64,000 nt of DNA from Sphingomonas insulae (GTDB taxonomy: Bacteria > Pseudomonadota > Alphaproteobacteria > Sphingomonadales > Sphingomonadaceae): assembly GCF_010450875.1 (NCBI RefSeq), contig NZ_CP048422.1, positions 62,001 through 126,000 of the forward strand. Reading direction: 5' to 3'. Positions 53,952 through 62,559 of the stretch are shown one piece after another. How positions within the stretch are numbered: position 1 is the stretch's first letter; each line of letters begins with the position of its first letter. The notes under the pieces were generated by a model, which searched no databases, was not told where the DNA came from, and saw nothing but the letters and a program-made list of their open reading frames with translations. The translations under genes were made by a program, and so were the position numbers.

Positions 53952-54365
53952 TCAGTTCCGCAGGCTGTCCGGCACGATCCCGCCGTTTTCGGCAAGCTTT
54001 GCCATCACTGCCTTGTGCAGCGCGATATTCTGTTCGGCGCTGCCGTCGTCACCGGCATGGACCCCCAGTTCCTGACCCAGCTCCTTACGGGCCGAAAGGC
54101 TGGAATCGAGGTCGAGCAGCTTCAGCAGATCGACGATCGAACTTTGATAGTTGCCACCGCCGTTCTTCATCGCCGCCATCTCGGCCAGAACAGCGCCGAC
54201 GTCGACCGGCTGCGCCGGCGCGGCTGGCGCTGCCGGGGGTGCCGCGGCCGGAGCGGGGGCCTGCGCCGGAGCGGCCTGGGTCGTCTGCGGCGGCTGCTGC
54301 GGTGCGGATGCGGTGTCCGCTTTGTGATGAAAGATCTTGCCCATGATATTGCCGAAGATGCTCAA
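53952..54365 (-). CDS. DUF3597 protein
   Basis: A 137-residue protein. It starts MSIFGNIMGKIFHHK, then a Pro/Ala/Gln-rich linker, then the DUF3597 domain (VDVGAVLAEMAAMKNGGGNY, SIVDLLKLLDLDSSLSARKE, ALHKAVMAKLAENGG). TTG 54365 is preceded by AGGAG seven bases upstream and gives the usual family N-terminus; in-frame ATGs much further upstream cross into the neighbouring gene's promoter. LysM-like or envelope-associated roles have been proposed; here it is unknown. 53682-53951 upstream of TldD shows no further gene. Confidence 0.82.
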   Translation of the reverse strand: MSIFGNIMGKIFHHKADTASAPQQPPQTTQAAPAQAPAPAAAPPAAPAAPAQPVDVGAVLAEMAAMKNGGGNYQSSIVDLLKLLDLDSSLSARKELGQELGVHAGDDGSAEQNIALHKAVMAKLAENGGIVPDSLRN

Positions 54366-54508
54366 CGTCGTTCTCCTGTCGGACCGATGAAGGTGCCAAC
54401 GTCGGGCGGACCGGAACGCTCCCGGCCCGTGCGGCATGCCGGCCGTTGCAGCGGCGGAACGGGTTGACTGGCCGACACGTTGAGGGCCGCGTTGTAAGGG
54501 AGATGGAA

Positions 54509-55105
54509 ATGTTGAAGAAAACCATGATGATCCTGTCGGCATCGGCCTTGGCGCTCGCCGCCTGCGGCCAGAAGACGGATACCGCCAACACCACCGACAC
54601 GAGCATGGCGACCAACGACGGTGCGACGTTCGATGCCGGCAACGTCGGCATGGCCGGCGACAATGCGACCGTGCCGGCGACGGGTGGGCAGGTCTTCGCC
54701 AACACCGCCGCGGCAAGCGATGCATTCGAGATCGCGACGTCGAAACTGGCGCTCGACAACAGCAATTCGGCGGCGGTCAAGAAATACGCCAACCAGATGA
54801 TCGCCGCACACACCGCGTCGACCGACAAGCTCAAGGCGACGACATCGGGTCTGACCCCGGCGATCACGCCCGACCCGAAGCTCAATGCCGAGCAGCAGGC
54901 GACGGTCGATGCCTTGCAGGGCAAGAAGGGCGCCGATTTCGACACGGCCTATATCGCGGCTCAGCAGTCCGGCCACCAGCAGACGCTCGACATGCTGAAG
55001 GCCTATGGCGCGACCGGCGACGTCCCGGCGCTGAAGACCTTCGCGACCGGTCTCGTCCCCACGGTGGCGGCGCATCTCAACATGGCCAAGGGCCTGAAGT
55101 CCTGA
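54509..55105 (+). CDS. DUF4142 lipoprotein
   Basis: A 198-residue protein with a lipoprotein signal (MLKKTMMILSASALALAAC, lipobox LAAC at residues 16-19). The mature part has DUF4142's ferritin-like helices: FANTAAASDAFEIATSKLAL, AVKKYANQMIAAHTASTDKL and LDMLKAYGATGD. ATG 54509 is preferred to ATG 54503 because AAGGGAG ends six bases before it. It is divergent from DUF3597. A strong terminator follows. Stress-related by family analogy. Confidence 0.87.
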   Translation: MLKKTMMILSASALALAACGQKTDTANTTDTSMATNDGATFDAGNVGMAGDNATVPATGGQVFANTAAASDAFEIATSKLALDNSNSAAVKKYANQMIAAHTASTDKLKATTSGLTPAITPDPKLNAEQQATVDALQGKKGADFDTAYIAAQQSGHQQTLDMLKAYGATGDVPALKTFATGLVPTVAAHLNMAKGLKS

Positions 55106-55130
55106 TCGCCCGCTCCGCCGGAGCATGGAA

Positions 55131-55171
55131 CGAAAAAGGGGCGCCGGTCGAAACCGGCGCCCCTTCTTCTT
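55131..55171. terminator. Bidirectional terminator between DUF4142 and CsbD genes
   Basis: A perfect 13-bp stem (AAGGGGCGCCGGT and ACCGGCGCCCCTT) has a CGAA tetraloop. GAAAAA on the left gives a U-run for the minus strand; TTCTTCTT on the right serves the plus strand. Confidence 0.9.
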
Positions 55172-55188
55172 AGCGAGGCCCTCGGCGC

Positions 55189-55479
55189 TTACGCCTTCTT
55201 GCCCCGCAGCGTGTTCAGGATCGCAACACCGACGACACCGACCAGCGCGGCAGCGGTCCAGGGGCGATCGTTGGCGAACTTGCGCGCCTTGTCGGCGAGC
55301 GGCGCGGCATTCCGGGCAACGGCTTCCTTGGTATCGCCGATCGTCTTCTGCACCTTGCCGCTCAGCTGATCGGCGGCACCGGCGCCCTCGGTCTGCGTGT
55401 CGCCCGTCGCCTTGCCGAACGATTCCTTGACCTTGCCGGTAAGGTCGGTCGCCACGCCTTCGATCTGATCCTGGTTCAT
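55189..55479 (-). CDS. CsbD-family stress protein with C-terminal membrane segment
   Basis: A 96-residue protein. CsbD core: MNQDQIEGVATDLTGKVKES, then a second repeat GAADQLSGKVQKTIGDTKEA, as in general-stress proteins. Unlike short CsbD it ends in a hydrophobic anchor (WTAAALVGVVGVAILNTLRG), resembling DUF883-type ribosome or membrane-linked proteins. AGGAG lies eight bases before the ATG. Confidence 0.85.
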   Translation of the reverse strand: MNQDQIEGVATDLTGKVKESFGKATGDTQTEGAGAADQLSGKVQKTIGDTKEAVARNAAPLADKARKFANDRPWTAAALVGVVGVAILNTLRGKKA

Positions 55480-55551
55480 GCCGTTTCTCCTGTGAAATGA
55501 TTGCGCGCGTCAACGCACGGGCTGCCGACAGTTTCCGCAGGTGCGAAACGA

Positions 55552-55935
55552 TCAGCGCGGATGGCGCTGCGCCAGCGCGTAGCCGGCGAGGTTCTTGGAC
55601 CGGCGGACATGCCGGACGTGCACGCGCGGGATCGCGGCGACGATCGCGCGATAGGCGGCGAGATGCGGTTGCAGTTGGGGGCTGCGGCATGCCCAGCGTC
55701 CCAGCGCCTGTTCCACGATGGTTCGCGAATCGCCGACGAACAGCACGTCCTGCGCCGCCGCGGCGCGCGCGATCTCCGCGGCGAAGCACAGCGCCAGCCA
55801 TTCGGCCGTGCAATTGTCGCCTTGCCCGACATCGTCACGGACATGGCTGCGTCCGCCGGTGACGACCGCGATTTCCATCCGCCCCGGATTGGGCCGTGCG
55901 CCGCCATCGAAATACACCGTCATCCGCCCGGTCAT
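55552..55935 (-). CDS. RNase H-like protein, atypical active site
   Basis: A 127-residue protein of the ribonuclease HI fold. Three of the four acidic catalytic residues are visible: Asp10 in VYFDGGARPNPG, Glu45 in CTAEWLAL and Asp69 in FVGDSRTI. The fourth, normally in a C-terminal N-x-x-A-D motif, is replaced (NLAGYALAQ has Gly118). It is shorter than classical RnhA (about 150). ATG 55935 overlaps the amidotransferase stop (ATGA). It may be a reduced-activity or accessory RNase H. Confidence 0.78.
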   Translation of the reverse strand: MTGRMTVYFDGGARPNPGRMEIAVVTGGRSHVRDDVGQGDNCTAEWLALCFAAEIARAAAAQDVLFVGDSRTIVEQALGRWACRSPQLQPHLAAYRAIVAAIPRVHVRHVRRSKNLAGYALAQRHPR

Positions 55936-56783
55936 GCCGCGCGCCGGCGGGGTGCGACCAGGGTCGCGATGAAGTTGCTGATTTCGAGGCGGCGCGTGTC
56001 TTCGTTGGCGAATTGCCGGTCCAGCCCGAGCGCCCACAGCACGGCGCGATCGTCGGGAGCGTCATGGAGCGCGTCGAGCAGCGCGGCGCGGCATTCGACC
56101 CCCGCTTCGTCCCGTGCCAGCCCCGCCTCGATCAGGTCGTCGGCCTGACGACGCAGCGCCACCGCAATCTCGCCGGGGCTGAGTTCGGGATGATATTGCA
56201 CGCCCCAGAAGACGCCGCCGTCGTGTCGGATCTCGGCCGCCTGCACGCGGGTGACGGCGTTGCTCGCCAGCAGGAGACCGCCGACGGGCAATTCCTCGAC
56301 CTCGTCGCCGTGGATCGCGGGCGCGTCCCATGCCGGCGCCCGCCCGGCGAGCAGGGGATGATGGCGACCATCGGCGGTGGCGGTGATACGCCGGGCGATA
56401 CCGGCCTCGATCCGCTCCGGCATCTTGCGCACCCGCCCGCCGGCGGCGGCGACGGCGAGTTGCAGCCCGGCGCAGGACCCGAATGCGGGCGTGCCGCTGG
56501 CGAACACCGCGCGCATGAAGGCAAGCTGGCGCTGCACTTCCGGCGTGTCGTCATAGATGTGGAGCGGCGATCCGGTGACGAAAACCGCATCGTAGCGGGC
56601 GATGCGATCCGCGGACGGCACCTCCGCCGCCCCGTCGGCGGGCGCAATGCGCGTGATCGCGACGCCCGGATGCATCTGTTCGAGGGTGGCCGCATAGCTT
56701 TCGCCAGAACTGCGGCCCGCGTGACGGCGGCGTGCGTCGCGCTCGTCGGCGGTTTCGCTCTCGGCGACGAGAAAATGATACAC
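55932..56783 (-). CDS. Class I glutamine amidotransferase-like protein
   Basis: A 283-residue protein. The Cys-His-Glu triad is clear: Cys104 in FGSCAGLQLA, His198 and Glu200 in GVQYHPELSPGE. It resembles the stand-alone GuaA-amidotransferase-like group (VTGSPLHIYDDTPEVQ). The real start is probably GTG 56783 (MYHFLVAESETADERDARRR); the frame upstream is antisense to the next gene. The amino-acceptor reaction is unknown. It is coupled to the RNase H-like gene. Confidence 0.83.
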   Translation of the reverse strand: MYHFLVAESETADERDARRRHAGRSSGESYAATLEQMHPGVAITRIAPADGAAEVPSADRIARYDAVFVTGSPLHIYDDTPEVQRQLAFMRAVFASGTPAFGSCAGLQLAVAAAGGRVRKMPERIEAGIARRITATADGRHHPLLAGRAPAWDAPAIHGDEVEELPVGGLLLASNAVTRVQAAEIRHDGGVFWGVQYHPELSPGEIAVALRRQADDLIEAGLARDEAGVECRAALLDALHDAPDDRAVLWALGLDRQFANEDTRRLEISNFIATLVAPRRRAA

Positions 56784-56887
56784 GGCAAATCTTTCGTTGG
56801 AGGCGTGCAGGCCAAACGTTTCGGCGTCGATCGGGTGCATCGCGACATGATTTGATGCAAAACCGATGCCGCGCGCGTTGGACGGGG

Positions 56888-57205
56888 ATGAGCGATGCCC
56901 CGACGACCCCCGACGGCCGTTACCTGATGGTGCGTGGCCGGTTGTGGCGAAAGGCCAACCCGGCGCTGTCGCCGCAGGAGCACGACACGCTGGTCGACGC
57001 CCTGATGACGGCACGACGCGACGTCGGCGCCGCGCTGCGCGCGCAGGATGCCGCGGCGGAACATGCCGCACGGGCGCGCGTGGATGCCGCCAAACGGGCG
57101 CTGGGCGAGCGCGGGCCGGTCTGGTGGGACGACGGCGCCCCCGACCTCAACCGCCACATGGCGGCGAACACGCCCTATGCCGCATGGGCAAGGACGGAAC
57201 GGTGA
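56888..57205 (+). CDS. Small conserved protein coupled to SPL-family gene
   Basis: A 105-residue protein of unknown function. It starts MSDAPTTPDGRYLMVRGRLW, has a helical Ala/Arg-rich middle (AAEHAARARVDAAKRAL) and ends with WWDDGAPDLNRHMAANTPYA, which looks like a conserved tail. There is no signal or membrane segment. It overlaps the radical-SAM gene by GTGA, so the products may be needed together. Confidence 0.75.
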   Translation: MSDAPTTPDGRYLMVRGRLWRKANPALSPQEHDTLVDALMTARRDVGAALRAQDAAAEHAARARVDAAKRALGERGPVWWDDGAPDLNRHMAANTPYAAWARTER

Positions 57206-58266
57206 GCGGTCGTGGGCCATGGCTGCCGCGCCGGGTGCTGGTGACGCGATCGGCGATGGCGTGGGAGCATGGCCGCGCCATCGCCGATCGCGCGACGGCG
57301 CTGGGCATCGCGGTGGAGACGCTGGCATCCGACCGGCTGGCGCTTGGCTTGCCCGACGATCCGCGCCGCGCCTATGCGGAGGCGAAGCGGACGCTGGCGG
57401 TGACGGTTGCGCCGCCATCGAAGCTGCGGCTGCAACCGATCGCACCATCGGCGGACTGGCGCGTCGACCTGGCGGAGGGCTGCCCGGCGCATTGCAGCTA
57501 TTGCTACCTGGCAGGGTCGCTGAAGGGTCCGCCGATCACGCGCGTCTATGCCAATCTGCCCGCGATCGTCGCCGCCCTGCCCGCCTATCTGGGTGAAGGG
57601 ACGATTACGTCGCGATCCGCGGCGCGGGCCGGCGAAGGCACGACCTATGAGGCCAGTTGCTACACCGATCCGCTCGCACTGGAGCATCTGACCGGATCGC
57701 TGTCGACGCTGATCGCGGCGTTCGGCCGGTGGCAGGCGCCGGTGCAATTGCGCTTCACGACCAAGTTCGATGCGGTCGAGCCGTTGCTGGCGCTGGATCA
57801 CCAGGGCCGCACCCGGATGCGGGCGTCGATCAATCCCGCGCAATTCGCCCGGTTCGAAGGGGGCACCAGCCCGGTGGCAGCGCGGCTGGCCGCGCTGGCC
57901 GAAATGGCGCGGGCCGGCTATCCGGTCGGGCTGACGATCGCGCCGATCATCGCCGCCGAGGGGTGGCAGGCGGCCTATGGCGAGTTGATCGCGCAGGCCG
58001 GCGCGGCGCTGCGGACCGTGCCGGCGGTGGATTGCACGATTGAACTCATCACCCATCGCTATACGCCGGGGTCGAAGGCGGTGCTGGACAGCTGGTATCC
58101 GGGGTCCGACCTCGACATGGGCGAGGCCAACCGGACCGAGAAGCGGACCAAGTTCGGATCGGTCAAGCACGTCTATGACGCGCCCACGATGACGGCGTTG
58201 CGCCGCTTCTTCGAAACCGAAATTGCGCGGGAGCTGCCGTTCGCGCGGGTGCTGTACTGGACGTGA
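57202..58266 (+). CDS. SPL-family radical SAM protein
   Basis: A 354-residue protein related to spore photoproduct lyase. The radical-SAM cluster motif CPAHCSYC has Cys94, Cys98 and Cys101 (CX3CX2C). ITRVYANLPAIVAALPAYLG and YTDPLALEHLTG match the family, as does TIELITHRYTPGSKAVLDSW. The organism type does not sporulate, so it should repair or modify another substrate. GTG 57202 overlaps the upstream stop (GTGA) and has AAGGACGG just before it; ATG 57184 is an alternative. Confidence 0.87.
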   Translation: MSGRGPWLPRRVLVTRSAMAWEHGRAIADRATALGIAVETLASDRLALGLPDDPRRAYAEAKRTLAVTVAPPSKLRLQPIAPSADWRVDLAEGCPAHCSYCYLAGSLKGPPITRVYANLPAIVAALPAYLGEGTITSRSAARAGEGTTYEASCYTDPLALEHLTGSLSTLIAAFGRWQAPVQLRFTTKFDAVEPLLALDHQGRTRMRASINPAQFARFEGGTSPVAARLAALAEMARAGYPVGLTIAPIIAAEGWQAAYGELIAQAGAALRTVPAVDCTIELITHRYTPGSKAVLDSWYPGSDLDMGEANRTEKRTKFGSVKHVYDAPTMTALRRFFETEIARELPFARVLYWT

Positions 58267-58283
58267 CGCGCCCGACGCGGGCG

Positions 58284-60782
58284 TCACACCTGGCGTAGCG
58301 CCCGTGCGGGGCGGATGCCGAGGATCGGCCACGCCCCTGCTAGCCCGATGGCCAGCGTGATGCCGAGGCCGGCCAGCAGCGTGACGCCGACCGCGACCGG
58401 ATCGGGTGCCCAGGCGAAATCGAACATCCGCACGACGACGTACCACGCACCGCCGAGGCCCAGCGCGAGCGCGACCGACGTTACCACCGCGCCGAGCAGC
58501 AGATATTCCAGCGCCTGCACCGCCAGCAACTGCAGCCGCGTCGCCCCCAGGGTCCGCAGGATCACCGCGTCATAGGTGCGCGCCTCCCGCGCCGCGGCGA
58601 TGGCGCCCACCAGCACCGCGATACCCGCCGCGACCGCGACGCCGGCGGCAGCGGCGATCGCTGCGGCGACTTGCCCGACAAGGTCGCGAACCTGCGCCAA
58701 CACGCCACGCACCTCGATCACCGAGACCGACGGGAACGGCGCGAGCAGCGCCCGCGTCACCTGGCCCTCCGCCCCCTTCGGCAGGTCGATCGTCGCCGCC
58801 AGGTTGTGCGGCGCATCGACCAGCGTGTCGGGCGAGAAGACCAGCACGAAATTGAAGCCCAGCGTATCCCATTCGATCTTGCGCAGCGACGCGATCCGCG
58901 CGGTCCGTTCGACACCGAGCAGGCTGACCGTCAGCGTATCGCCGACAGCGAGGTGGAGCGCCCGCGCCAGCCGTTCGTCGACGGACACCAGCGGCGGCCC
59001 GGCATAGTCGCGCGGCCACCAGCGCCCGGCAACCAACGTGCTCCCTTCCGGCACGGTCGCCGCATAGGTCAGTCCGCGCTCGCCGCGCAGCGCCCAGGCC
59101 CCTTCCGGCAGGGTCTTGAGGTCGGCAACGCGCACATCGCGATACGCGGTGATGGTGCCGCGCAGGATCGGCACCGTCTTGATTACCGCGGCCGGGGCGG
59201 CGGCGGTGACGGTGCGGCGGAATTCCGCCTCGCGCGGGCGCGGCACGTCGAGCGCGAACAGCGACGGCGCGCGTGCGGGCACGGTGGTGGCGATATTCGC
59301 ATCGATGCTGGTGCGGATCGCCGCGAGCAGCACGAACAATGTGAGGCCCAGGCCGAGCGCGACCACCAATGCCTCGGTACGCGCGCCGGGCCGGTGCAGC
59401 GCGGCGATGGCAAGGCGCAAAAACGGCCGGCGCGGCGCGGGCAGGCGACGCGCCGCGATCCGCACCAGCCGGCCAAGGCCGGTCAGCACCAGCAGCACGC
59501 CCGCCACCGCGGCAAGGAAGGATGCCGCCATGGCCGGCTGCGCAGATGTGGCGATCGCGAGAGCGATGGCGGCGCCGCCGGCGAGTCCCGCGACGATCCG
59601 GCCGCGCCACGAGCTTGCGCGCATCTGGGCGAGCGCACCGCGCAACAGGCCGGCGGCGGGCGTCGCCCCGGCGGCGGCGAGCGGTGGCGCGGCAAAGGCG
59701 GCGGCGATCAGCAGGCCATAGGCGGCCGCACGTAGCAACGGCCATGCCTGCGGCGTCAGATCGGGGACGATCGGCAGCGCGCCCGACAATGCCTTGCCGA
59801 GCAGCGGCACCATGACGATCCCGATGGCGAGCCCCCCGGCCACGCCGGCGAGCGCCGCTGCGCCGATCTCCATCGCATAGATGCGGGCGATGTCGGCGGT
59901 GGTCGCGCCCAGCACCTTCAGCGTGGCGATGCCGCCGCGCCGGGCGGCGAGGAACGAGGCGACGCCGTTCCCGACGCCGATGCCGGCGATCGCCAGTGCG
60001 GCGAGGCCGACCAGCGTTAGGAATTCGCCCATGCGGTCGACGAAGCGCGATGCGCCGGGAGAGGCGCGGTCGCGGGTCTTCGCCTCCCATCCGCCCGCCG
60101 GGAAGGCGGCGCGAAACCGTTCGGATACCGCCGCGGGGTCGCGCCCCGCCGGCAGTCGGATGCGATAGCGGGTGTCGTAGAGGCTGCCGGGCTGGATCAG
60201 CTGCGTCGCCGGCAGCGTGTCCAGCGCGACGATCGCGACCGGGCCGAGCGTGAAGCCCTCGCCCAGCCGATCGGGTTCGTCGGCGATGACACCCGCGACG
60301 GTCAGCGTCGCCGCACCGATCCGCAGGCGTCCGCCGCGTCGCAGGCCCAGCCGTTCGGCCAGCGCCGGCACGATCCACGCCTGCCCCGGCGGCGGACCCG
60401 CTACCCTGCGCCCGTCCACCAGCGTGATCCGGCCATAGAGCGGATAGGCGGCATCGACCGCCTTCAGCTGGATCGGCGCCGCCGCCCCGCCGGCGACGGC
60501 ATTGGCCTGCATGCGGATCGTTTCCGACACCTCGCCGACGGCCGCCATCGCCACGCGCTCGGCAGGTGCGGCGCGGCGCTGCGATACCGCGAATTCGACG
60601 TCGCCGCCCAGGATGACGGCTCCGCGCGATGCCAGTTCGCGCCCCACCGCATCGGCCAGCCCGCCGATCGCCGCGAGCGCACCGACGCCGAGCACCAGGC
60701 AGACGACGAGCAGGCGCAATCCGCGGAACCGCCAGTCGAGTTCGCGCCGCGCCAGCCGCCAGGCGAAGCCCCAGCTGCTCAC
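58284..60782 (-). CDS. FtsX-family ABC permease (YbbP-like)
   Basis: An 832-residue protein with two FtsX domains and about ten membrane segments; large periplasmic parts lie between. It begins FAWRLARRELDWRFRGLRLL and shows FtsX segments FLAARRGGIATLKVLGATTA and EARTYDAVILRTLGATRLQL. GTG 60782 overlaps the ATPase stop (GTGA). E. coli has the same arrangement, ybbA-ybbP divergent from tesA. Related MacB-type transporters act on lipoproteins or toxins by mechanotransmission; the substrate here is unknown. Confidence 0.88.
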   Translation of the reverse strand: MSSWGFAWRLARRELDWRFRGLRLLVVCLVLGVGALAAIGGLADAVGRELASRGAVILGGDVEFAVSQRRAAPAERVAMAAVGEVSETIRMQANAVAGGAAAPIQLKAVDAAYPLYGRITLVDGRRVAGPPPGQAWIVPALAERLGLRRGGRLRIGAATLTVAGVIADEPDRLGEGFTLGPVAIVALDTLPATQLIQPGSLYDTRYRIRLPAGRDPAAVSERFRAAFPAGGWEAKTRDRASPGASRFVDRMGEFLTLVGLAALAIAGIGVGNGVASFLAARRGGIATLKVLGATTADIARIYAMEIGAAALAGVAGGLAIGIVMVPLLGKALSGALPIVPDLTPQAWPLLRAAAYGLLIAAAFAAPPLAAAGATPAAGLLRGALAQMRASSWRGRIVAGLAGGAAIALAIATSAQPAMAASFLAAVAGVLLVLTGLGRLVRIAARRLPAPRRPFLRLAIAALHRPGARTEALVVALGLGLTLFVLLAAIRTSIDANIATTVPARAPSLFALDVPRPREAEFRRTVTAAAPAAVIKTVPILRGTITAYRDVRVADLKTLPEGAWALRGERGLTYAATVPEGSTLVAGRWWPRDYAGPPLVSVDERLARALHLAVGDTLTVSLLGVERTARIASLRKIEWDTLGFNFVLVFSPDTLVDAPHNLAATIDLPKGAEGQVTRALLAPFPSVSVIEVRGVLAQVRDLVGQVAAAIAAAAGVAVAAGIAVLVGAIAAAREARTYDAVILRTLGATRLQLLAVQALEYLLLGAVVTSVALALGLGGAWYVVVRMFDFAWAPDPVAVGVTLLAGLGITLAIGLAGAWPILGIRPARALRQV

Positions 60783-61426
60783 ACGATACGCCCGTCGGCC
60801 AGCGTCACCACCCGGTCGCATCGCTCGGCCAGGCCGCGGTCGTGGGTGATGACCAGCAGGGTCGCGCCGATCGCGGCGCGGCGTGCGAACAGCAGGTCCA
60901 TGATGCCGGCACCGGTCGCGGTGTCGAGGTTGCCGGTCGGTTCGTCGGCGAACACCAGCGGCGGCCGGGGGCTGAGCGCGCGGGCGATGGCGACGCGCTG
61001 CTGCTCGCCGCCCGACAATTGCGCGGGATAGTGATCCAGGCGATGGCCAAGGCCGACGGCGGCCAGTTCGTCGCCCGCCCGCGCCCATGCGTCGGCCGCA
61101 CCGGCCAGTTCCATCGGCACCGCGACATTCTCGCGCGCGGTCATCGTGGGCAGCAGGTGGAAGGCCTGAAGGACGATGCCGATCCGGCCGCGGCGGCCGC
61201 GGGCCAGCGAATCCTCGTCGAGCGCACCGAAATCGAGGCCGTCGACATGGACGCTGCCGCCGCTCGCCCGCTCGAGGCCGGCGAGCACCGCCATCAGCGA
61301 CGACTTGCCCGATCCCGATGCGCCGAGCAGCGCGACGCTCTCGCCGGGCGCGACCGACAGGTCGACGCCGCGCAGGATCGCGGTGTCGCCGAGCGTCAGC
61401 GTGACATCGCGGGCTTGGATCACCAT
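60779..61426 (-). CDS. ABC transporter ATPase (YbbA/LolD-like)
   Basis: A 215-residue ATPase. Walker A GASGSGKSS (about residues 36-44), signature LSGGEQQRVAIARAL, Walker B LVFADEPTGN and the H-loop ITHDRG are all present. This is the MacB/LolD/YbbA class that powers FtsX permeases. ATG 61426 was chosen; ATG 61441 in frame would overlap the divergent lipase start. No clear ribosome site is seen for either. Confidence 0.92.
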   Translation of the reverse strand: MVIQARDVTLTLGDTAILRGVDLSVAPGESVALLGASGSGKSSLMAVLAGLERASGGSVHVDGLDFGALDEDSLARGRRGRIGIVLQAFHLLPTMTARENVAVPMELAGAADAWARAGDELAAVGLGHRLDHYPAQLSGGEQQRVAIARALSPRPPLVFADEPTGNLDTATGAGIMDLLFARRAAIGATLLVITHDRGLAERCDRVVTLADGRIV

Positions 61427-61439
61427 AGCGGATGGGGTC

Positions 61440-62177
61440 ATGATCGGAGAACGGACCTTGCAGGAATCGAAGCGCTATGCGGCACGCGCCGGTCTTGTCC
61501 AAGCCCTGTTGCTCCCCCTGCTGATCGCCGCGTGCGATCGGCCGGCACCGGCACCCTCGCCCACCGCGTCTGCGGCGCCGGGCGAGGCGACGGTCGCGCG
61601 CCCGGCGGGGCCGGAGCGGCTGGTACTGGCATTCGGCGACAGCCTGTACGCGGGCTATGGCCTCGATCGGGGGCAAAGCCTGCCCGACGCGATCCAGGCG
61701 CGGCTGCGGCGCGGCGGGATCAACGCGACGATCGTCAATGCCGGCGTGTCCGGCGATACCACCGCGGCCGGGCGCCAGCGGCTGGGCTTCGTCCTCGACA
61801 ATCTGCCGCGCAAGCCCGACCTCGTGCTGCTCGGGCTGGGCGGCAACGACGTGCTGCGCCAGATCCCTGCCACGGAAACGCGGGCGAACATGACCGCGAT
61901 GCTCGACGACCTGCACCGGCGCGGCCTGCCGGTGGTGCTGACCGGCATGAAGGCACCGCCGAACCTGGGCGCCGATTACGTGACCGCATTCGATGCCATC
62001 TGGCCCGACCTCGCCCGGCGCGACCGGGCGGCCCTGTATCCCTTCGTCCTCGACGGCGTGATCGGCAATCTCGCGCTGATGCAGGCGGACCGGGTGCATC
62101 CCAACCCGGCCGGCGTCGCGCGGATCGCCGATCGGGTGACGCCGCTGGTCGCAGCTCGGCTGACGCCAGCGGGCTGA
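61440..62177 (+). CDS. SGNH arylesterase / lysophospholipase (TesA-like)
   Basis: A 245-residue hydrolase with SGNH blocks: Ser68 in AFGDSLYAGYGL, Gly105 in GVSGDTT, Asn136 in LGGNDVLR, and Asp217/His220 in DRVHPN. The N-terminus has a lipoprotein-type signal with LIAAC (Cys32), so it is probably membrane-anchored rather than soluble like E. coli TesA. ATG 61440 is used; TTG 61458 has a better GGAG-type site. It diverges from ybbA with almost no space. Confidence 0.88.
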   Translation: MIGERTLQESKRYAARAGLVQALLLPLLIAACDRPAPAPSPTASAAPGEATVARPAGPERLVLAFGDSLYAGYGLDRGQSLPDAIQARLRRGGINATIVNAGVSGDTTAAGRQRLGFVLDNLPRKPDLVLLGLGGNDVLRQIPATETRANMTAMLDDLHRRGLPVVLTGMKAPPNLGADYVTAFDAIWPDLARRDRAALYPFVLDGVIGNLALMQADRVHPNPAGVARIADRVTPLVAARLTPAG

Positions 62178-62235
62178 CGGAACGTCGCGCCCCGCGCTTC
62201 GCTATAGGCTGGACTCTCGCGCGAGGATGTTTCCG

Positions 62236-62490
62236 ATGACCGATACCCGCAAGGCCACCCTGTACCGCATGGTGCTGCCCGATCACATTTGTCCGTTCGG
62301 CGTCCGCGCCAAGCAGATCCTGCAGGCGGAGGGGTATGAGGTCGACGACCACATCCTGCGAACGCGCGAGGAGGTGGAGGCGTTCAAGGCCGAACACGAT
62401 GTGGCGACGACGCCGCTGGTCTTCATCGACGGCGAACAGATCGGCGGCAGCGACGACCTGGAACGCTATCTGGCGAACGCGGCGGCGTAA
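62236..62490 (+). CDS. Glutaredoxin with CPFG active site
   Basis: An 84-residue thioredoxin-fold protein. The active site is C19-P-F-G22 (DHICPFGVRAKQIL), a one-cysteine form, followed by TTPLVFIDGEQIGGSDDLER with the cis-Pro and glutathione-binding GG. It lacks the CGFS of monothiol Grx4 and the CPYC of Grx1/3. ATG 62236 has GAGGA upstream; ATG 62227 lies right against it. Confidence 0.87.
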   Translation: MTDTRKATLYRMVLPDHICPFGVRAKQILQAEGYEVDDHILRTREEVEAFKAEHDVATTPLVFIDGEQIGGSDDLERYLANAAA

Positions 62491-62493
62491 TCG

Positions 62494-62558
62494 CGCATGC
62501 CGGCGTGTCGCCCGTGTCCCCGGCCAGGGCCGGGACACGGGCGACACGCCGGCATGCG
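62494..62558. repeat. Perfect 27-bp palindrome between convergent genes
   Basis: CGCATGCCGGCGTGTCGCCC plus GTGTCCC at 62494-62520 is exactly complementary to 62532-62558, with an 11-base loop. It sits between the glutaredoxin stop and the end of the lyase-like gene. It has no T-runs. It likely works as a transcriptional barrier or is a dispersed repeat unit. Confidence 0.8.
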
Positions 62559-62559
62559 C

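Noticed and set aside
58284..62099. One continuous minus-strand frame of about 1270 codons spanning permease, ATPase and lipase
   Set aside because: Only the part from 60782 to 58284 looks like protein (FtsX family). The rest is antisense to the ATPase frame and the lipase and has the Arg/Pro/Gly-rich look of shadow frames in GC-rich DNA.
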